From NCBI RefSeq assembly GCF_000279535.1, contig NZ_ALCH01000004.1, forward strand, positions 317,501 through 381,500: a stretch of 64,000 nucleotides of DNA. Direction: 5' to 3'. Origin of the DNA: Streptococcus infantis SPAR10 (GTDB lineage: Bacteria; Bacillota; Bacilli; Lactobacillales; Streptococcaceae). Below are positions 26,335 to 36,425 of this stretch, in pieces (positions within the stretch are counted from its first letter, which is position 1; every line of letters starts with the position of its first letter). The notes under the pieces are model-generated. The model was not told the DNA's origin and did no database searches. It was given only the letters and a program-made list of their open reading frames with translations. The position numbers were made by a program, and so were the translations under genes.

Positions 26335-28557
26335 ATGACTGAAATTGTAAAAGCAAGTCTTGAAAATGGTGTTCAAAAAATCCGTATCACGGCAGACAAA
26401 GGCTACCATCCAGCCCACATTCAACTGCAAAAAGGGATTCCTGCTGAGATTACCTTTCATCGTGTGACACCTTCAAACTGTTATAAAGAGATTCTCTTCG
26501 AAGAAGAAGGGATTCTAGAACCGATCGCTCAAGATGAGGAAAAACTCATTCGTTTTACTCCTCAAGACCTGGGTGAGTATGAATTTTCATGCGGCATGAA
26601 GATGCAAAAGGGGACCTATACCGTTGTTGAAAAAACTAAAAAGTCTCTAAGTCTTTTACAGCGTTTTTGGATTACTAGTATCTTTACTGTGCCTCTTGTG
26701 ATTCTCATGATTGGGATGTCTACAGGAGGAATTAGTCACCAAGTCATGCGTTGGGGCACCTTTTTAGCCACAACACCCATTATGCTGGTAGCTGGAGTTC
26801 CATATATCAGAAGCGCCTGGGCTAGTTTTAAAAAGCACAATTCCAACATGGATACCTTGGTTGCTCTGGGAACCCTAGTGGCCTATTTCTATAGCTTAGT
26901 TGCCCTCTTCACTGGTCTGCCCGTTTACTTTGAAAGTGCTGCATTTATCCTCTTCTTCATTCTTTTGGGAGCAGTTTTTGAGGAAAAAATGCGAAAAAAT
27001 ACTTCGCAGGCAGTCGAAAAATTATTAGACCTACAAGCAAAGACAGCAGAGGTTTTGCGTGATGATGTTTATGTTCAAATACCTCTAGAACAAGTCAAAG
27101 TTGGGGATCTCATTCGCGTTCGACCAGGTGAAAAAATTGCCGTTGATGGGACTGTGTTAGAAGGTGAAACGAGTATTGATGAATCAATGGTGACTGGGGA
27201 AAGTATTCCAGTCGATAAATCAGTTGGAGATGCTGTCATTGGTTCAACTATCAATAATAGTGGTACGATCATCTTTAGAGCTGAAAAAGTTGGTTCTGAG
27301 ACTATGCTGGCTCAGATTGTGGACTTTGTGAAGAAAGCGCAAACGAGTCGTGCTCCTATTCAAGATTTGACCGACAAGATTTCAGGGATTTTTGTACCAG
27401 CAGTTGTCATTTTAGGACTTCTTACTTTTTGGATCTGGTTTGTTTTCCTTGGAGATAGCTTTGTGACGTCACTTCTCTACGGAGTTGCTGTTTTGATAAT
27501 TGCCTGTCCTTGTGCACTAGGACTCGCGACACCGACAGCACTCATGGTTGGAACAGGACGAAGTGCCAAGATGGGGATTCTTCTCAAAAATGGTACAGTT
27601 TTACAGGAGATCCAAAAAGTCCAAACGGTTGTTTTTGATAAGACAGGAACCTTGACCGAAGGGAAGCCAGTAGTGACAGATGTTATTGGTGATGAAAGAG
27701 AAGTGCTAAGTTTGGCTGCTTCACTGGAGGATGTATCTCAACACCCGCTAGCTCAAGCTATTGTTAATCGTGCATCTGAACTAGGAATTAGCCTTTACCC
27801 AGTGGAAAACTTCCAAGCCTTGCATGGAAAAGGTGTGACTGGGATTATTAATGGTAAACAAGTCTTGCTTGGGAATGCTAAGCTCTTAGCTGACCTTGCT
27901 ATTCCACATGATTATCAAGAACGATTTGATTTGCTTGAGAAAGAAGCAAAAACAGTTGTCTTCCTATCCGTAGATGGTGAACTAAAAGGCTTAATTGCCT
28001 TGCAGGATGTCCCTAAGGAAAATGCTCGAGAAGCTATTGCTAAATTGAAAAAACGCGGCCTCAGAACGGTTATGCTTACCGGAGATAATGCTGGAGTAGC
28101 CCATGCGATTGCAGAGCAAATTGGGATAGAAGAAGTAATCGCAAATGTCTTGCCAGAGGAAAAGGCGCATGAGATTCACAAGCTTCAAAAGAAAGGAAAA
28201 CTGGCCTTTGTTGGAGATGGTATCAATGATGCGCCGGCCCTAAGTGTAGCTGATGTCGGAATTGCCATGGGTTCTGGAACAGATATTGCCATCGAATCAG
28301 CAGACCTTGTCCTTACAACCAACAATTTACTAGGATTGGCACGTGCCTTTGACATGAGTAAGAAGACCTTTAATCGTATTCTACTTAATCTTTTCTGGGC
28401 TTCTATCTATAACCTCATTGGTATTCCGATTGCAGCAGGAGTGTTTTCTGGTCTTGGTTTGGTACTCAATCCAGAACTTGCAGGATTGGCCATGGCCTTT
28501 AGTTCAGTATCTGTTTTAATCAGCTCTCTCATGCTTAATTTTACTAAAGTCGATTAA
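26335..28557 (+). CDS. copA: Copper-exporting P1B-type ATPase CopA
   Basis: A 740-residue efflux pump. In place of the usual HMA domain the N terminus (1-100) is a cupredoxin-like domain with [10 protein letters not shown], related to CupA. Eight membrane helices follow; the metal-binding Cys391-Pro-Cys393 is in helix six. The phosphorylation site is Asp435 in DKTGT, with the TGES, TGDN and GDGINDAP motifs all present. It is the last gene of copY-cupA-copA and is closed by a terminator. Confidence 0.96.
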   Translation: MTEIVKASLENGVQKIRITADKGYHPAHIQLQKGIPAEITFHRVTPSNCYKEILFEEEGILEPIAQDEEKLIRFTPQDLGEYEFSCGMKMQKGTYTVVEKTKKSLSLLQRFWITSIFTVPLVILMIGMSTGGISHQVMRWGTFLATTPIMLVAGVPYIRSAWASFKKHNSNMDTLVALGTLVAYFYSLVALFTGLPVYFESAAFILFFILLGAVFEEKMRKNTSQAVEKLLDLQAKTAEVLRDDVYVQIPLEQVKVGDLIRVRPGEKIAVDGTVLEGETSIDESMVTGESIPVDKSVGDAVIGSTINNSGTIIFRAEKVGSETMLAQIVDFVKKAQTSRAPIQDLTDKISGIFVPAVVILGLLTFWIWFVFLGDSFVTSLLYGVAVLIIACPCALGLATPTALMVGTGRSAKMGILLKNGTVLQEIQKVQTVVFDKTGTLTEGKPVVTDVIGDEREVLSLAASLEDVSQHPLAQAIVNRASELGISLYPVENFQALHGKGVTGIINGKQVLLGNAKLLADLAIPHDYQERFDLLEKEAKTVVFLSVDGELKGLIALQDVPKENAREAIAKLKKRGLRTVMLTGDNAGVAHAIAEQIGIEEVIANVLPEEKAHEIHKLQKKGKLAFVGDGINDAPALSVADVGIAMGSGTDIAIESADLVLTTNNLLGLARAFDMSKKTFNRILLNLFWASIYNLIGIPIAAGVFSGLGLVLNPELAGLAMAFSSVSVLISSLMLNFTKVD

Positions 28558-28582
28558 AAAGGCGGTCTTAACCGCTTTTTTC
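28555..28582 (+). terminator. Intrinsic terminator of the cop operon
   Basis: A GCGGT/ACCGC stem with flanking A and T runs around a CTTA loop. Confidence 0.75.
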
Positions 28583-28598
28583 TATTCTAAAACAGATT

Positions 28599-28613
28599 TT
28601 CAAAACGCTTCCA
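28599..28613 (+). promoter_or_regulatory. Candidate cre (CcpA) site upstream of spxB
   Basis: TTCAAAACGCTTCCA contains a near-cre core (AAACGCTT), about 160 nt before spxB. CcpA control of spxB is known in pneumococcus. The match is imperfect. Confidence 0.35.
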
Positions 28614-28774
28614 AACTGTACTGTAATAGAGAATGAAAGTTTCTGAGCACATTCTTATGAATCTGAAAACAAATGTGATAAATTAGGATTGTAAATTTAC
28701 TGAATCGTTTTCAAATAACATATAAAAGCGTTTTTTGTAAATATATGAAATTATTTTGAAGGAGAGTTATCATT

Positions 28775-30550
28775 ATGACTCAAGGGAAAATTACTGCATC
28801 TGCAGCAATGCTCAACGTATTGAAAACATGGGGCGTAGACACTATCTACGGTATCCCATCAGGAACACTCAGTTCATTGATGGACGCTTTGGCTGAAGAC
28901 AAAGATATCCGTTTCTTGCAAGTTCGCCACGAAGAAACAGGTGCTCTTGCAGCGGTTATGCAAGCTAAATTTGGCGGATCTATCGGTGTTGCAGTTGGTT
29001 CAGGTGGACCTGGTGCAACTCACTTGATCAATGGTGTTTACGATGCAGCTATGGATAACACTCCATTCCTTGCTATCCTTGGATCACGTCCAGTTAACGA
29101 ATTGAACATGGATGCCTTCCAAGAGCTTAACCAAAACCCAATGTACAACGGTATCGCTGTTTACAACAAACGTGTAGCTTACGCAGAGCAATTACCAAAA
29201 GTGATTGACGAAGCTTGCCGTGCTGCCGTTTCTAAAAAAGGTCCAGCTGTCGTTGAAATTCCAGTAAACTTTGGTTTCCAAGAAATCGACGAAAACTCAT
29301 ACTACGGTTCAGGTTCTTACGAGCGTTCATTCATCGCTCCTGCTTTGAACGAAGTTGAAATCGACAAAGCTGTTGAAATTTTGAACAACGCTGAACGTCC
29401 AGTTATCTACGCTGGTTACGGTGGTGTTAAAGCTGGTGAAGTAATCACTGAATTGTCACGTAAAATCAAAGTACCAATCATCACAACTGGTAAAAACTTC
29501 GAAGCGTTCGAATGGAACTACGAAGGTTTGACAGGTTCTGCTTACCGTGTTGGTTGGAAACCAGCCAACGAAGTGGTCTTTGAAGCAGACACAGTTCTTT
29601 TCCTTGGTTCAAACTTCCCATTTGCTGAAGTATACGAAGCATTCAAAAACACTGAAAAATTCATCCAAGTGGATATCGACCCTTACAAACTTGGTAAACG
29701 CCACGCCCTTGACGCTTCAATCCTTGGTGATGCAGGTCAAGCAGCTAAAGCTATCCTTGATAAAGTAAACCCAGTTGAATCTACTCCATGGTGGCGTGCA
29801 AACGTGAAGAACAACCAAAACTGGCGTGATTACATGAACAAACTCGAAGGTAAAACTGAGGGTGAATTGCAATTGTATCAAGTTTACAATGCAATCAACA
29901 AACATGCTGATCAAGACGCTATCTACTCAATCGACGTAGGTGACACTACTCAAACATCTACTCGTCACCTTCACATGACACCTAAGAACATGTGGCGTAC
30001 ATCTCCACTCTTTGCGACAATGGGTATTGCCCTTCCTGGTGGTATCGCTGCTAAGAAAGACAATCCAGATCGCCAAGTATGGAACATCATGGGTGACGGT
30101 GCATTCAACATGTGCTACCCAGACGTTATCACAAACGTTCAATACGACCTTCCAGTTATCAACGTTGTCTTCTCAAATGGTAAATATGCCTTCATCAAGG
30201 ACAAATACGAAGACACAAACAAACACTTGTTTGGTTGTGACTTCCCTAATGCTGACTATGCGAAAATCGCTGAAGCGCAAGGTGCTGTAGGATTTACAGT
30301 TGACCGTATCGAAGACATCGATGCAGTTGTTGCAGAAGCTGTTAAATTGAACAAAGAAGGTAAAACTGTTGTTATCGATGCTCACATCACTCCACATCGT
30401 CCACTTCCAGTAGAAGTACTTGAGTTGGATCCAAAACAACACTCAGAAGAAGCAATCAAAGCCTTCAAGGAAAAATACGAAGCTGAAGAGCTTGTACCAT
30501 TCCGCCTCTTCTTAGAAGAAGAAGGATTGCAATCACGAGCAATTAAATAA
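28775..30550 (+). CDS. spxB: Pyruvate oxidase (H2O2-producing)
   Basis: A 591-residue ThDP- and FAD-dependent enzyme that turns pyruvate, phosphate and O2 into acetyl phosphate, CO2 and H2O2. It is the main peroxide source in Mitis-group streptococci. The N-terminal ThDP Pyr domain has [11 protein letters not shown] and the catalytic glutamate in RHEETGA. The ThDP/metal motif runs from GDGAFNM to VFSNGKY. Codon use is strongly biased to the highly expressed set, more than in most neighbours. A GAAGGAGAG site precedes the ATG. A hairpin follows before the VOC gene. Confidence 0.97.
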   Translation: MTQGKITASAAMLNVLKTWGVDTIYGIPSGTLSSLMDALAEDKDIRFLQVRHEETGALAAVMQAKFGGSIGVAVGSGGPGATHLINGVYDAAMDNTPFLAILGSRPVNELNMDAFQELNQNPMYNGIAVYNKRVAYAEQLPKVIDEACRAAVSKKGPAVVEIPVNFGFQEIDENSYYGSGSYERSFIAPALNEVEIDKAVEILNNAERPVIYAGYGGVKAGEVITELSRKIKVPIITTGKNFEAFEWNYEGLTGSAYRVGWKPANEVVFEADTVLFLGSNFPFAEVYEAFKNTEKFIQVDIDPYKLGKRHALDASILGDAGQAAKAILDKVNPVESTPWWRANVKNNQNWRDYMNKLEGKTEGELQLYQVYNAINKHADQDAIYSIDVGDTTQTSTRHLHMTPKNMWRTSPLFATMGIALPGGIAAKKDNPDRQVWNIMGDGAFNMCYPDVITNVQYDLPVINVVFSNGKYAFIKDKYEDTNKHLFGCDFPNADYAKIAEAQGAVGFTVDRIEDIDAVVAEAVKLNKEGKTVVIDAHITPHRPLPVEVLELDPKQHSEEAIKAFKEKYEAEELVPFRLFLEEEGLQSRAIK

Positions 30551-30569
30551 TTCCTCTCGTGGAACTTAA

Positions 30570-30595
30570 AAAAATCGGAGCAATCCGGTCTTTTT
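30570..30595 (+). terminator. Intrinsic terminator after spxB
   Basis: ATCGGA (30574-30579) and TCCGGT (30584-30589) around GCAA, with an A run before and a T run after. The stem is short, so read-through into the VOC gene is possible. Confidence 0.65.
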
Positions 30596-30609
30596 GTGGA
30601 GGACAGTAA

Positions 30610-30957
30610 ATGAATTTAAATCAATTAGATATTATCGTGTCAGATGTTCCCCAAGTCTGTGCTGAATTAGAGAGTATCTTGGATAAAAAGGCGGACTATG
30701 TTGATAACAGTTTTGCTCAGTTCACGATTGGCAGTCACTGTCTCATGTTATCCCAAAATCATTTGATTCCTTTGGAAAATTTTCAGTCAGGAATCATTCT
30801 ACACATTGAGGTTGAGGATGTCGACCAGAACCAGAAGCGGTTAAAAGAGATTGGTATCGAGATTTTACACGGTCCTTGTGAAACGGATTGGGGAACAGAA
30901 TCCCTGTTAGTTAAAGGCCCTGCTGGTCTAGTCATTGATTTTTATCGTATGAAATAG
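30610..30957 (+). CDS. VOC/glyoxalase-family protein
   Basis: A 115-residue single-domain vicinal-oxygen-chelate fold protein: MNLNQLDIIVSDVPQ at the start, IILHIEVEDVDQNQKRL in the middle and PAGLVIDFYRMK at the end. Members act as glyoxalases, dioxygenases or antibiotic-binding resistance proteins. No metal-ligand set can be assigned with confidence, so substrate and reaction stay open. The GTGGAGG ribosome binding site follows directly on the spxB terminator. The gene lies between two hairpins with the same core sequence and may depend on read-through from spxB. Confidence 0.85.
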   Translation: MNLNQLDIIVSDVPQVCAELESILDKKADYVDNSFAQFTIGSHCLMLSQNHLIPLENFQSGIILHIEVEDVDQNQKRLKEIGIEILHGPCETDWGTESLLVKGPAGLVIDFYRMK

Positions 30958-31022
30958 GATGCCTAGTCATTTGAAGTTAACCTTAATGATTCTTAAAACA
31001 GAATATGAGAATATGAACTATT

Positions 31023-31050
31023 AAAAGATCGGAGCAATCCGGTCTTTTTC
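31023..31050 (+). terminator. Intrinsic terminator after the VOC gene
   Basis: AAGATCGGA and TCCGGTCTT pair around GCAA (9 bp), followed by TTTTT. The core is the same as in the hairpin at 30574. Confidence 0.8.
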
Positions 31051-31106
31051 TTTTTATGTATTTTCTGTTAAAATAGATGCATCATGATATTTTAAGGAGA
31101 AAAAAG

Positions 31107-31685
31107 ATGCCAACAACTTTCTTTCTATTATTTGGCTTAATGTCGTTAGGCTTTGCTGCCTTCACCTATTTCATGTTCGACATTTTTATCTTTAGTAATT
31201 ACAGAAATGCCAAGAGATGTACCGAAAGAACGGAAGGAGTTATTATCCGATATTCCTATGCTCTTTATAATGGAATTAGCCTGCCAGTTGTCGAGTACAC
31301 TGTTGATGGGAACCAATACAAGGTTTTAGGACCGAAATTTCTATATGCGATTTCAAATACAATCAGTACTCCCTTAGATTCAATCGTATCTGATGTCAAA
31401 ATGGATAATTTTGAAGATGGGGAAATTCCTCAGGTTTTAAGATACAAGATTTATAGGAACAGTTTCATCTCTTTAACAAAATCACCTTTAATGGAACGAT
31501 TTCCAATTGGAGGAAAGGTAACTGTTTATTATGATCCTAAGAAACCAAAACATTCCTATGTAGAAAGACCTTTAAAACCAGGTCGTTATGCATGGCTGAC
31601 TAAATGTTTAGTTTATTTCCTTGTTTTTCTGATGGTTGCTCTAGCTTTCTTTATAGTGTTCATTCTTCCAAATCTTGTGAACTAA
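31107..31685 (+). CDS. DUF3592-like membrane protein
   Basis: A 192-residue protein with an N-terminal membrane helix (about 4-28), an extracytoplasmic or cytosolic beta-rich domain, and a C-terminal helix (about 163-188). The segment FPIGGKVTVYYDPKKPKHSYVE matches the DUF3592 pattern G-x-V-x-V-x-YDP-x-x-P. Function is unknown. The start is ATG 31107 behind TTAAGGAG; an earlier in-frame ATG at 31077 lacks a ribosome binding site. A terminator follows at 31769. Confidence 0.8.
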   Translation: MPTTFFLLFGLMSLGFAAFTYFMFDIFIFSNYRNAKRCTERTEGVIIRYSYALYNGISLPVVEYTVDGNQYKVLGPKFLYAISNTISTPLDSIVSDVKMDNFEDGEIPQVLRYKIYRNSFISLTKSPLMERFPIGGKVTVYYDPKKPKHSYVERPLKPGRYAWLTKCLVYFLVFLMVALAFFIVFILPNLVN

Positions 31686-31768
31686 TAGTTTCTGGTAGAT
31701 TTTTCGAAAGTATGAAATCCATATCGTTACTATTTTTATAAAATCTTCTCCCTACTTTATAAGATAAG

Positions 31769-31798
31769 AAAAAGAGTTCAATCAGAACTCTTTTTTTG
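31769..31798 (+). terminator. Intrinsic terminator after the DUF3592-like gene
   Basis: AAAGAGTTC and GAACTCTTT around AATCA, followed by a T run. Confidence 0.85.
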
Positions 31799-31799
31799 C

Positions 31800-31805
31800 T
31801 ATAAT
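31800..31805 (+). promoter_or_regulatory. -10 element of the manA promoter
   Basis: TATAAT preceded by TTGC, directly behind the preceding terminator and 30 nt before manA. Confidence 0.6.
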
Positions 31806-31835
31806 GAAGGGAGAAAAATCAGACAGGAGATCAAG

Positions 31836-32780
31836 ATGTCAGAACCGTTATTTTTAAATTCTGTAATGCAAGAAAAAATCTGGGGTGGGACTAAACTACG
31901 TGATGAGTTTGGTTACGACATTCCAAATGACAAGATTGGTGAGTATTGGGCGATCTCAGCTCATCCAAATGGAGTGTCTAAGGTAGCCAATGGGCGCTAT
32001 GAAGGAACAGACCTCGCTACTTTGTATGCAGAACACCGTGAGTTGTTTGGCAACCGTCCTGAGCCTGTATTTCCGCTCTTGACCAAAATCCTTGATGCCA
32101 ATGACTGGCTCAGTGTTCAAGTTCACCCAGATGATGCTTATGGACTAGAGCATGAAGGCGAACTTGGAAAAACAGAGTGCTGGTACATCATCGCAGCAGA
32201 TGAAGGCTCAGAGATTATTTACGGTCACAATGCTAAGTCAAAAGAAGAACTCCGTCAGCAAATCGAAGATAAGAACTGGGATGCCTTGCTTACAAAAGTA
32301 CCTGTTAAGGCTGGAGATTTCTTCTATGTACCAAGTGGAACCATGCATGCTATCGGTGCGGGAATCTTAATCCTTGAAACGCAACAGTCTAGTGATACAA
32401 CTTACCGTGTCTATGACTTTGACCGCAAGGATGATAATGGTAACTTGCGTGAACTTCACCTCGAAAAATCAATCGATGTTTTGAATATTGGTGAGCCTGC
32501 AAACAGCCGTCCTGTGGCTGTCAAAGCAGATGATTTGCGTTCAACTTTACTTGTCTCTAATGATTTCTTTGCAGTTTACAAGTGGGAAATCACAGGAAAA
32601 GTTGAATTTGAGAAGACGGCTGATTACAGCTTGTTGAGTGTCTTGGCTGGTCAAGGGAAACTGACTGTAGACGGAAAAGACTATCCAATCCAAAAAGGTA
32701 GTCACTTTATCTTACCAAGTGATGTTGAAGCTTGGACCTTGGAAGGGCAAGGTCTAGAATTGATTGTTAGCCATCCATAA
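31836..32780 (+). CDS. manA: Mannose-6-phosphate isomerase, class I
   Basis: A 314-residue cupin-fold zinc enzyme interconverting mannose 6-phosphate and fructose 6-phosphate. It feeds mannose into glycolysis and fructose 6-phosphate into mannose-containing glycans. Metal-site motifs: SVQVHPDD, GKTECWYII and VPSGTMHAIGAGILILETQQSSDTTYR. It has its own -10 box and a GACAGGAG site. A bidirectional terminator separates it from the convergent transporter gene. Confidence 0.95.
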   Translation: MSEPLFLNSVMQEKIWGGTKLRDEFGYDIPNDKIGEYWAISAHPNGVSKVANGRYEGTDLATLYAEHRELFGNRPEPVFPLLTKILDANDWLSVQVHPDDAYGLEHEGELGKTECWYIIAADEGSEIIYGHNAKSKEELRQQIEDKNWDALLTKVPVKAGDFFYVPSGTMHAIGAGILILETQQSSDTTYRVYDFDRKDDNGNLRELHLEKSIDVLNIGEPANSRPVAVKADDLRSTLLVSNDFFAVYKWEITGKVEFEKTADYSLLSVLAGQGKLTVDGKDYPIQKGSHFILPSDVEAWTLEGQGLELIVSHP

Positions 32781-32784
32781 AAAG

Positions 32785-32818
32785 AAAAGACTTGAGAGAT
32801 ATTCTCAAGTCCTTTTTT
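32785..32818. terminator. Terminator between convergent manA and the NSS transporter
   Basis: GACTTGAGA and TCTCAAGTC around GATAT, with an A-rich left flank and a T run on the right, able to serve both strands. Confidence 0.85.
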
Positions 32819-32822
32819 GTAT

Positions 32823-34163
32823 TTACATAAATTGGGCGATAAAGACCACGATGATGATAATTGGAATGATGAAACGAAGAAGGAAAAGCCAGACTTGGAA
32901 AAGTCCTTGTTTCCAAGGTGTTTCATCAAGATGAAGTTCCTCCATTGCCAGTGTTTTCTTGAAAATATAGCCTGTAAAAAGAGACAAGCAGAGAGCACCG
33001 AAAGGCATGAGGAGGTTGGAAACCAAGAAATCCATGGCGTCAAAGAAGATCTTCCCAAAGATATGGACATCAGCCATCACACCATAGGATAGGGCTGAAG
33101 GGATACCAAAGACAAAAGTCAAGATTCCTAAAATCATACTCCACTTAGCACGCTTACGATTGTCTTGGTTGGTGATATTTCCAACGTTGATCTCAAGCAT
33201 AACGACTGAGGAAGTTATCGTCGCAAAGAGGAAAAGCAAGAGAAAGAGAATATAGAAAATAGTACCAAAAGGCATATTGTCAAAGAGTTGCGGCAAAACA
33301 ATAAAGAGGAGACTTGGTCCACCTTCAGATTGGATATTAAAGGCTGACATCGCAGGGAAAATCGCAAGTCCCGCCATGATAGAAACTGAGATGTTCAAGG
33401 CTACGATAGACATTCCTGATTGGACCAGATTGGTCTTCTTGTCGAGGTAGGAAGCGTAGGTCAGCATGGCTGTAACTCCAAGGGATAGAGCAAAGAAAGA
33501 TTGACCTAGTGCATAGAGAAGTCCAGCACTTGTTAGTTTTGAAAAGTCCGGTTTGAGGAAGTAAACGACACCTTCCATAGCATTTGGCAAGCTAAGAGAG
33601 CGCCCGATAATAATGACAAAGATGATAAAAAGTAGGGGCATCATAACCTTAGATGCTCTTTCAATCCCTTTTTGAACGCCGTGTGATACGATGAAAATAT
33701 TCAAGAAGATAAAGGCTGCTTGAGCTCCTAAAGCAATAACTGGATTAGAAATGATGGAAGAGAATTGCTGGGCATAATCTCCATTTCCGATTAGGTGGAA
33801 TAATCTTCCAATCTCGATACCAAGGTATACCAGAATCCAACCCCCAATGACACTATAAAATGAGAGAAGGATGAAAAGAGCAAAGGCACCAATCCAACCA
33901 ATAAAGTTGTACTTTTGATTGTTTCCAAGCTTGCCAAAGGTTTTGATTGCCGACACGCCAGCGCTTCGACCAAGGGCAAACTCAGCCAGTAGAAGAGGGA
34001 AACCAATCAATAGTGTCGAGATTAGAAAGACCAGTAAAAATCCACCACCACCATTGGCAGCAGTCATGTAAGGGAACTTCCAAACTGCTCCAAGACCAAT
34101 TGCAGAACCAGCAGATGCAAGGATGAAACCCAGTTTTGAGCCCCATTGCGATTTTTCAGACAT
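32823..34163 (-). CDS. Sodium-dependent transporter, NSS family
   Basis: A 446-residue LeuT-fold symporter with about 11 helices. The N-terminal GFILASAGSAIGLGAVWKFPY is the sodium- and substrate-binding helix 1 signature, and GYIFKK lies near the end. NSS proteins of bacteria take up amino acids such as tryptophan, tyrosine or leucine with Na+; the substrate cannot be read here. The gene is monocistronic with a strong promoter and a structured 110-nt leader that may attenuate it. Confidence 0.93.
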   Translation of the reverse strand: MSEKSQWGSKLGFILASAGSAIGLGAVWKFPYMTAANGGGGFLLVFLISTLLIGFPLLLAEFALGRSAGVSAIKTFGKLGNNQKYNFIGWIGAFALFILLSFYSVIGGWILVYLGIEIGRLFHLIGNGDYAQQFSSIISNPVIALGAQAAFIFLNIFIVSHGVQKGIERASKVMMPLLFIIFVIIIGRSLSLPNAMEGVVYFLKPDFSKLTSAGLLYALGQSFFALSLGVTAMLTYASYLDKKTNLVQSGMSIVALNISVSIMAGLAIFPAMSAFNIQSEGGPSLLFIVLPQLFDNMPFGTIFYILFLLLFLFATITSSVVMLEINVGNITNQDNRKRAKWSMILGILTFVFGIPSALSYGVMADVHIFGKIFFDAMDFLVSNLLMPFGALCLSLFTGYIFKKTLAMEELHLDETPWKQGLFQVWLFLLRFIIPIIIIVVFIAQFM

Positions 34164-34197
34164 CGTTAAACTCCAATCTATTTTTAAAATAAGAAAA

Positions 34198-34244
34198 GGC
34201 TACTTGAGTTGTCAAATAGCCCTCTCTCAATTGCTCTTTTGAGC
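34198..34244 (-). promoter_or_regulatory. Candidate attenuator in the NSS transporter leader
   Basis: In the minus-strand transcript a hairpin GCTC-AAAA-GAGC is followed by GGCTATTTGA/TCAAGTAGCC with loop CAAC, a 10-bp stem that runs into TTTTCTTATTTT. That looks like an intrinsic terminator inside the leader. TTGAG between the two hairpins can pair with CTCAA inside the terminator arm, giving a competing fold. No T-box signature (AGGGTGG...ACC) is seen, so the ligand or trigger is unknown. Confidence 0.5.
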
Positions 34245-34270
34245 TTTTTATTTGATTGATAGACTTGATT

Positions 34271-34299
34271 ATCCTATCATGTTTTCTGAAGCCTGTCAA
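34271..34299 (-). promoter_or_regulatory. Promoter of the NSS transporter
   Basis: On the minus strand: TTGACA (34299-34294), a 17-nt spacer and TAGGAT (34276-34271). Transcription should begin near 34264, giving a leader of about 100 nt. Confidence 0.75.
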
Positions 34300-34360
34300 G
34301 AAAACCATTTTCGGTTTTTCATACCTTTTTCAAAAGTTAAAAAAATTTTCTAAATAAAGC

Positions 34361-34391
34361 TTGACTCTGACCTAAGGGAAGGGTGTATACT
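34361..34391 (+). promoter_or_regulatory. MerR-type promoter with 19-nt spacer
   Basis: TTGACT (34361-34366) and TATACT (34386-34391) are 19 nt apart, 2 nt longer than optimal. This is the signature of promoters activated by MerR-family distortion. The spacer contains a short CCT...AGG dyad. The likely activator is the product of the gene that follows. Confidence 0.75.
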
Positions 34392-34411
34392 ATCAATGTG
34401 AGGAGAAAATC

Positions 34412-35152
34412 ATGTACCATATCAAAGAAGCTGCGCAACTTTCAGGTGTCTCCGTCAAGACCCTCTACCATTATGATAAGATAGGACTCTTAGTTCCGTT
34501 AAAGTCAGAAAATGGCTATCGAATTTACAGTCAAGAGGATTTAGAACGACTTCAAGTTATCCTCTATTACAAGTATCTAGGCTTTTCTTTAGAAAAAATA
34601 GCAGAGCTATTGAAGGAAGAAAAGACGGACTTGTTACCACATTTGGCAAGACAGTTGGATTACCTAACTCGAGAAAGGCAACATCTAGACACCTTGATTT
34701 TAACCTTACAAAAAACCATTCAAGAACAAAAAGGAGAAATAAAAATGACCATTCAAGAAAAATTCACTGGATTTAGCTACCAAGACAATCAAAAATACCA
34801 CCAAGAGGCAGTAGAGAAATATGGGCAAGAAGTCATGGATCAGGCCCTCGAACGCCAAAAAGGTCGTGAAGATGAGTCTACGGCCGCCTTTAACCAAGTT
34901 TTTCAATCCTTGGCACAAAACCTTCAAGCTGGTTTACCTGCAACAGCAACCGAAAACCAAGAAGAAGCTGGCAAACTCTTGCAAGCTATTCGTACATATG
35001 GATTTGACTGCTCTATGGAAGTCTTCGGTTATATCGGCCAAGGCTATGTCTATAATCCAGAGTTCAAGGAAAACATTGACAAATTTGGACCTGGAACAGC
35101 TCAATACACTTCAGATGTTATTGCCCACTATGTTAGAACTCAGACAAAATAA
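34412..35152 (+). CDS. MerR-family regulator with TipAS-like drug-binding domain
   Basis: A 246-residue protein: an N-terminal MerR helix-turn-helix (YHIKEAAQLSGVSVKTLYHYDKIGLL), a dimerisation coil (about 75-108), and a C-terminal domain from about 125 (FTGFSYQDNQKYHQEA onward) of the TipAS type. TipA-like regulators bind thiopeptides and other amphipathic compounds. An internal ATG at 34745 after AAGGAGAAATAAAA could give the TipAS domain alone, as tipA does in Streptomyces. The gene is autoregulated in all likelihood through the 19-nt spacer promoter. Confidence 0.88.
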   Translation: MYHIKEAAQLSGVSVKTLYHYDKIGLLVPLKSENGYRIYSQEDLERLQVILYYKYLGFSLEKIAELLKEEKTDLLPHLARQLDYLTRERQHLDTLILTLQKTIQEQKGEIKMTIQEKFTGFSYQDNQKYHQEAVEKYGQEVMDQALERQKGREDESTAAFNQVFQSLAQNLQAGLPATATENQEEAGKLLQAIRTYGFDCSMEVFGYIGQGYVYNPEFKENIDKFGPGTAQYTSDVIAHYVRTQTK

Positions 35153-35182
35153 AAATCGGCGGAGTAATCTCTGCCGATTTCT
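35151..35182. terminator. Terminator between convergent MerR and flavoprotein genes
   Basis: AAATCGGC...GAG and CTC...GCCGATTT form a stem around TAAT, A-rich on the left and T-rich on the right. Confidence 0.8.
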
Positions 35183-35193
35183 TACTTTAAAGA

Positions 35194-36418
<1,225 letters not shown>

Positions 36419-36425
36419 AGATTTA

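Noticed and set aside
34164..34300. T-box riboswitch before the NSS transporter
   Set aside because: The conserved T-box bulge sequence (AGGGTGG followed by ACC) and specifier stem are absent; only an attenuator-like fold is claimed.
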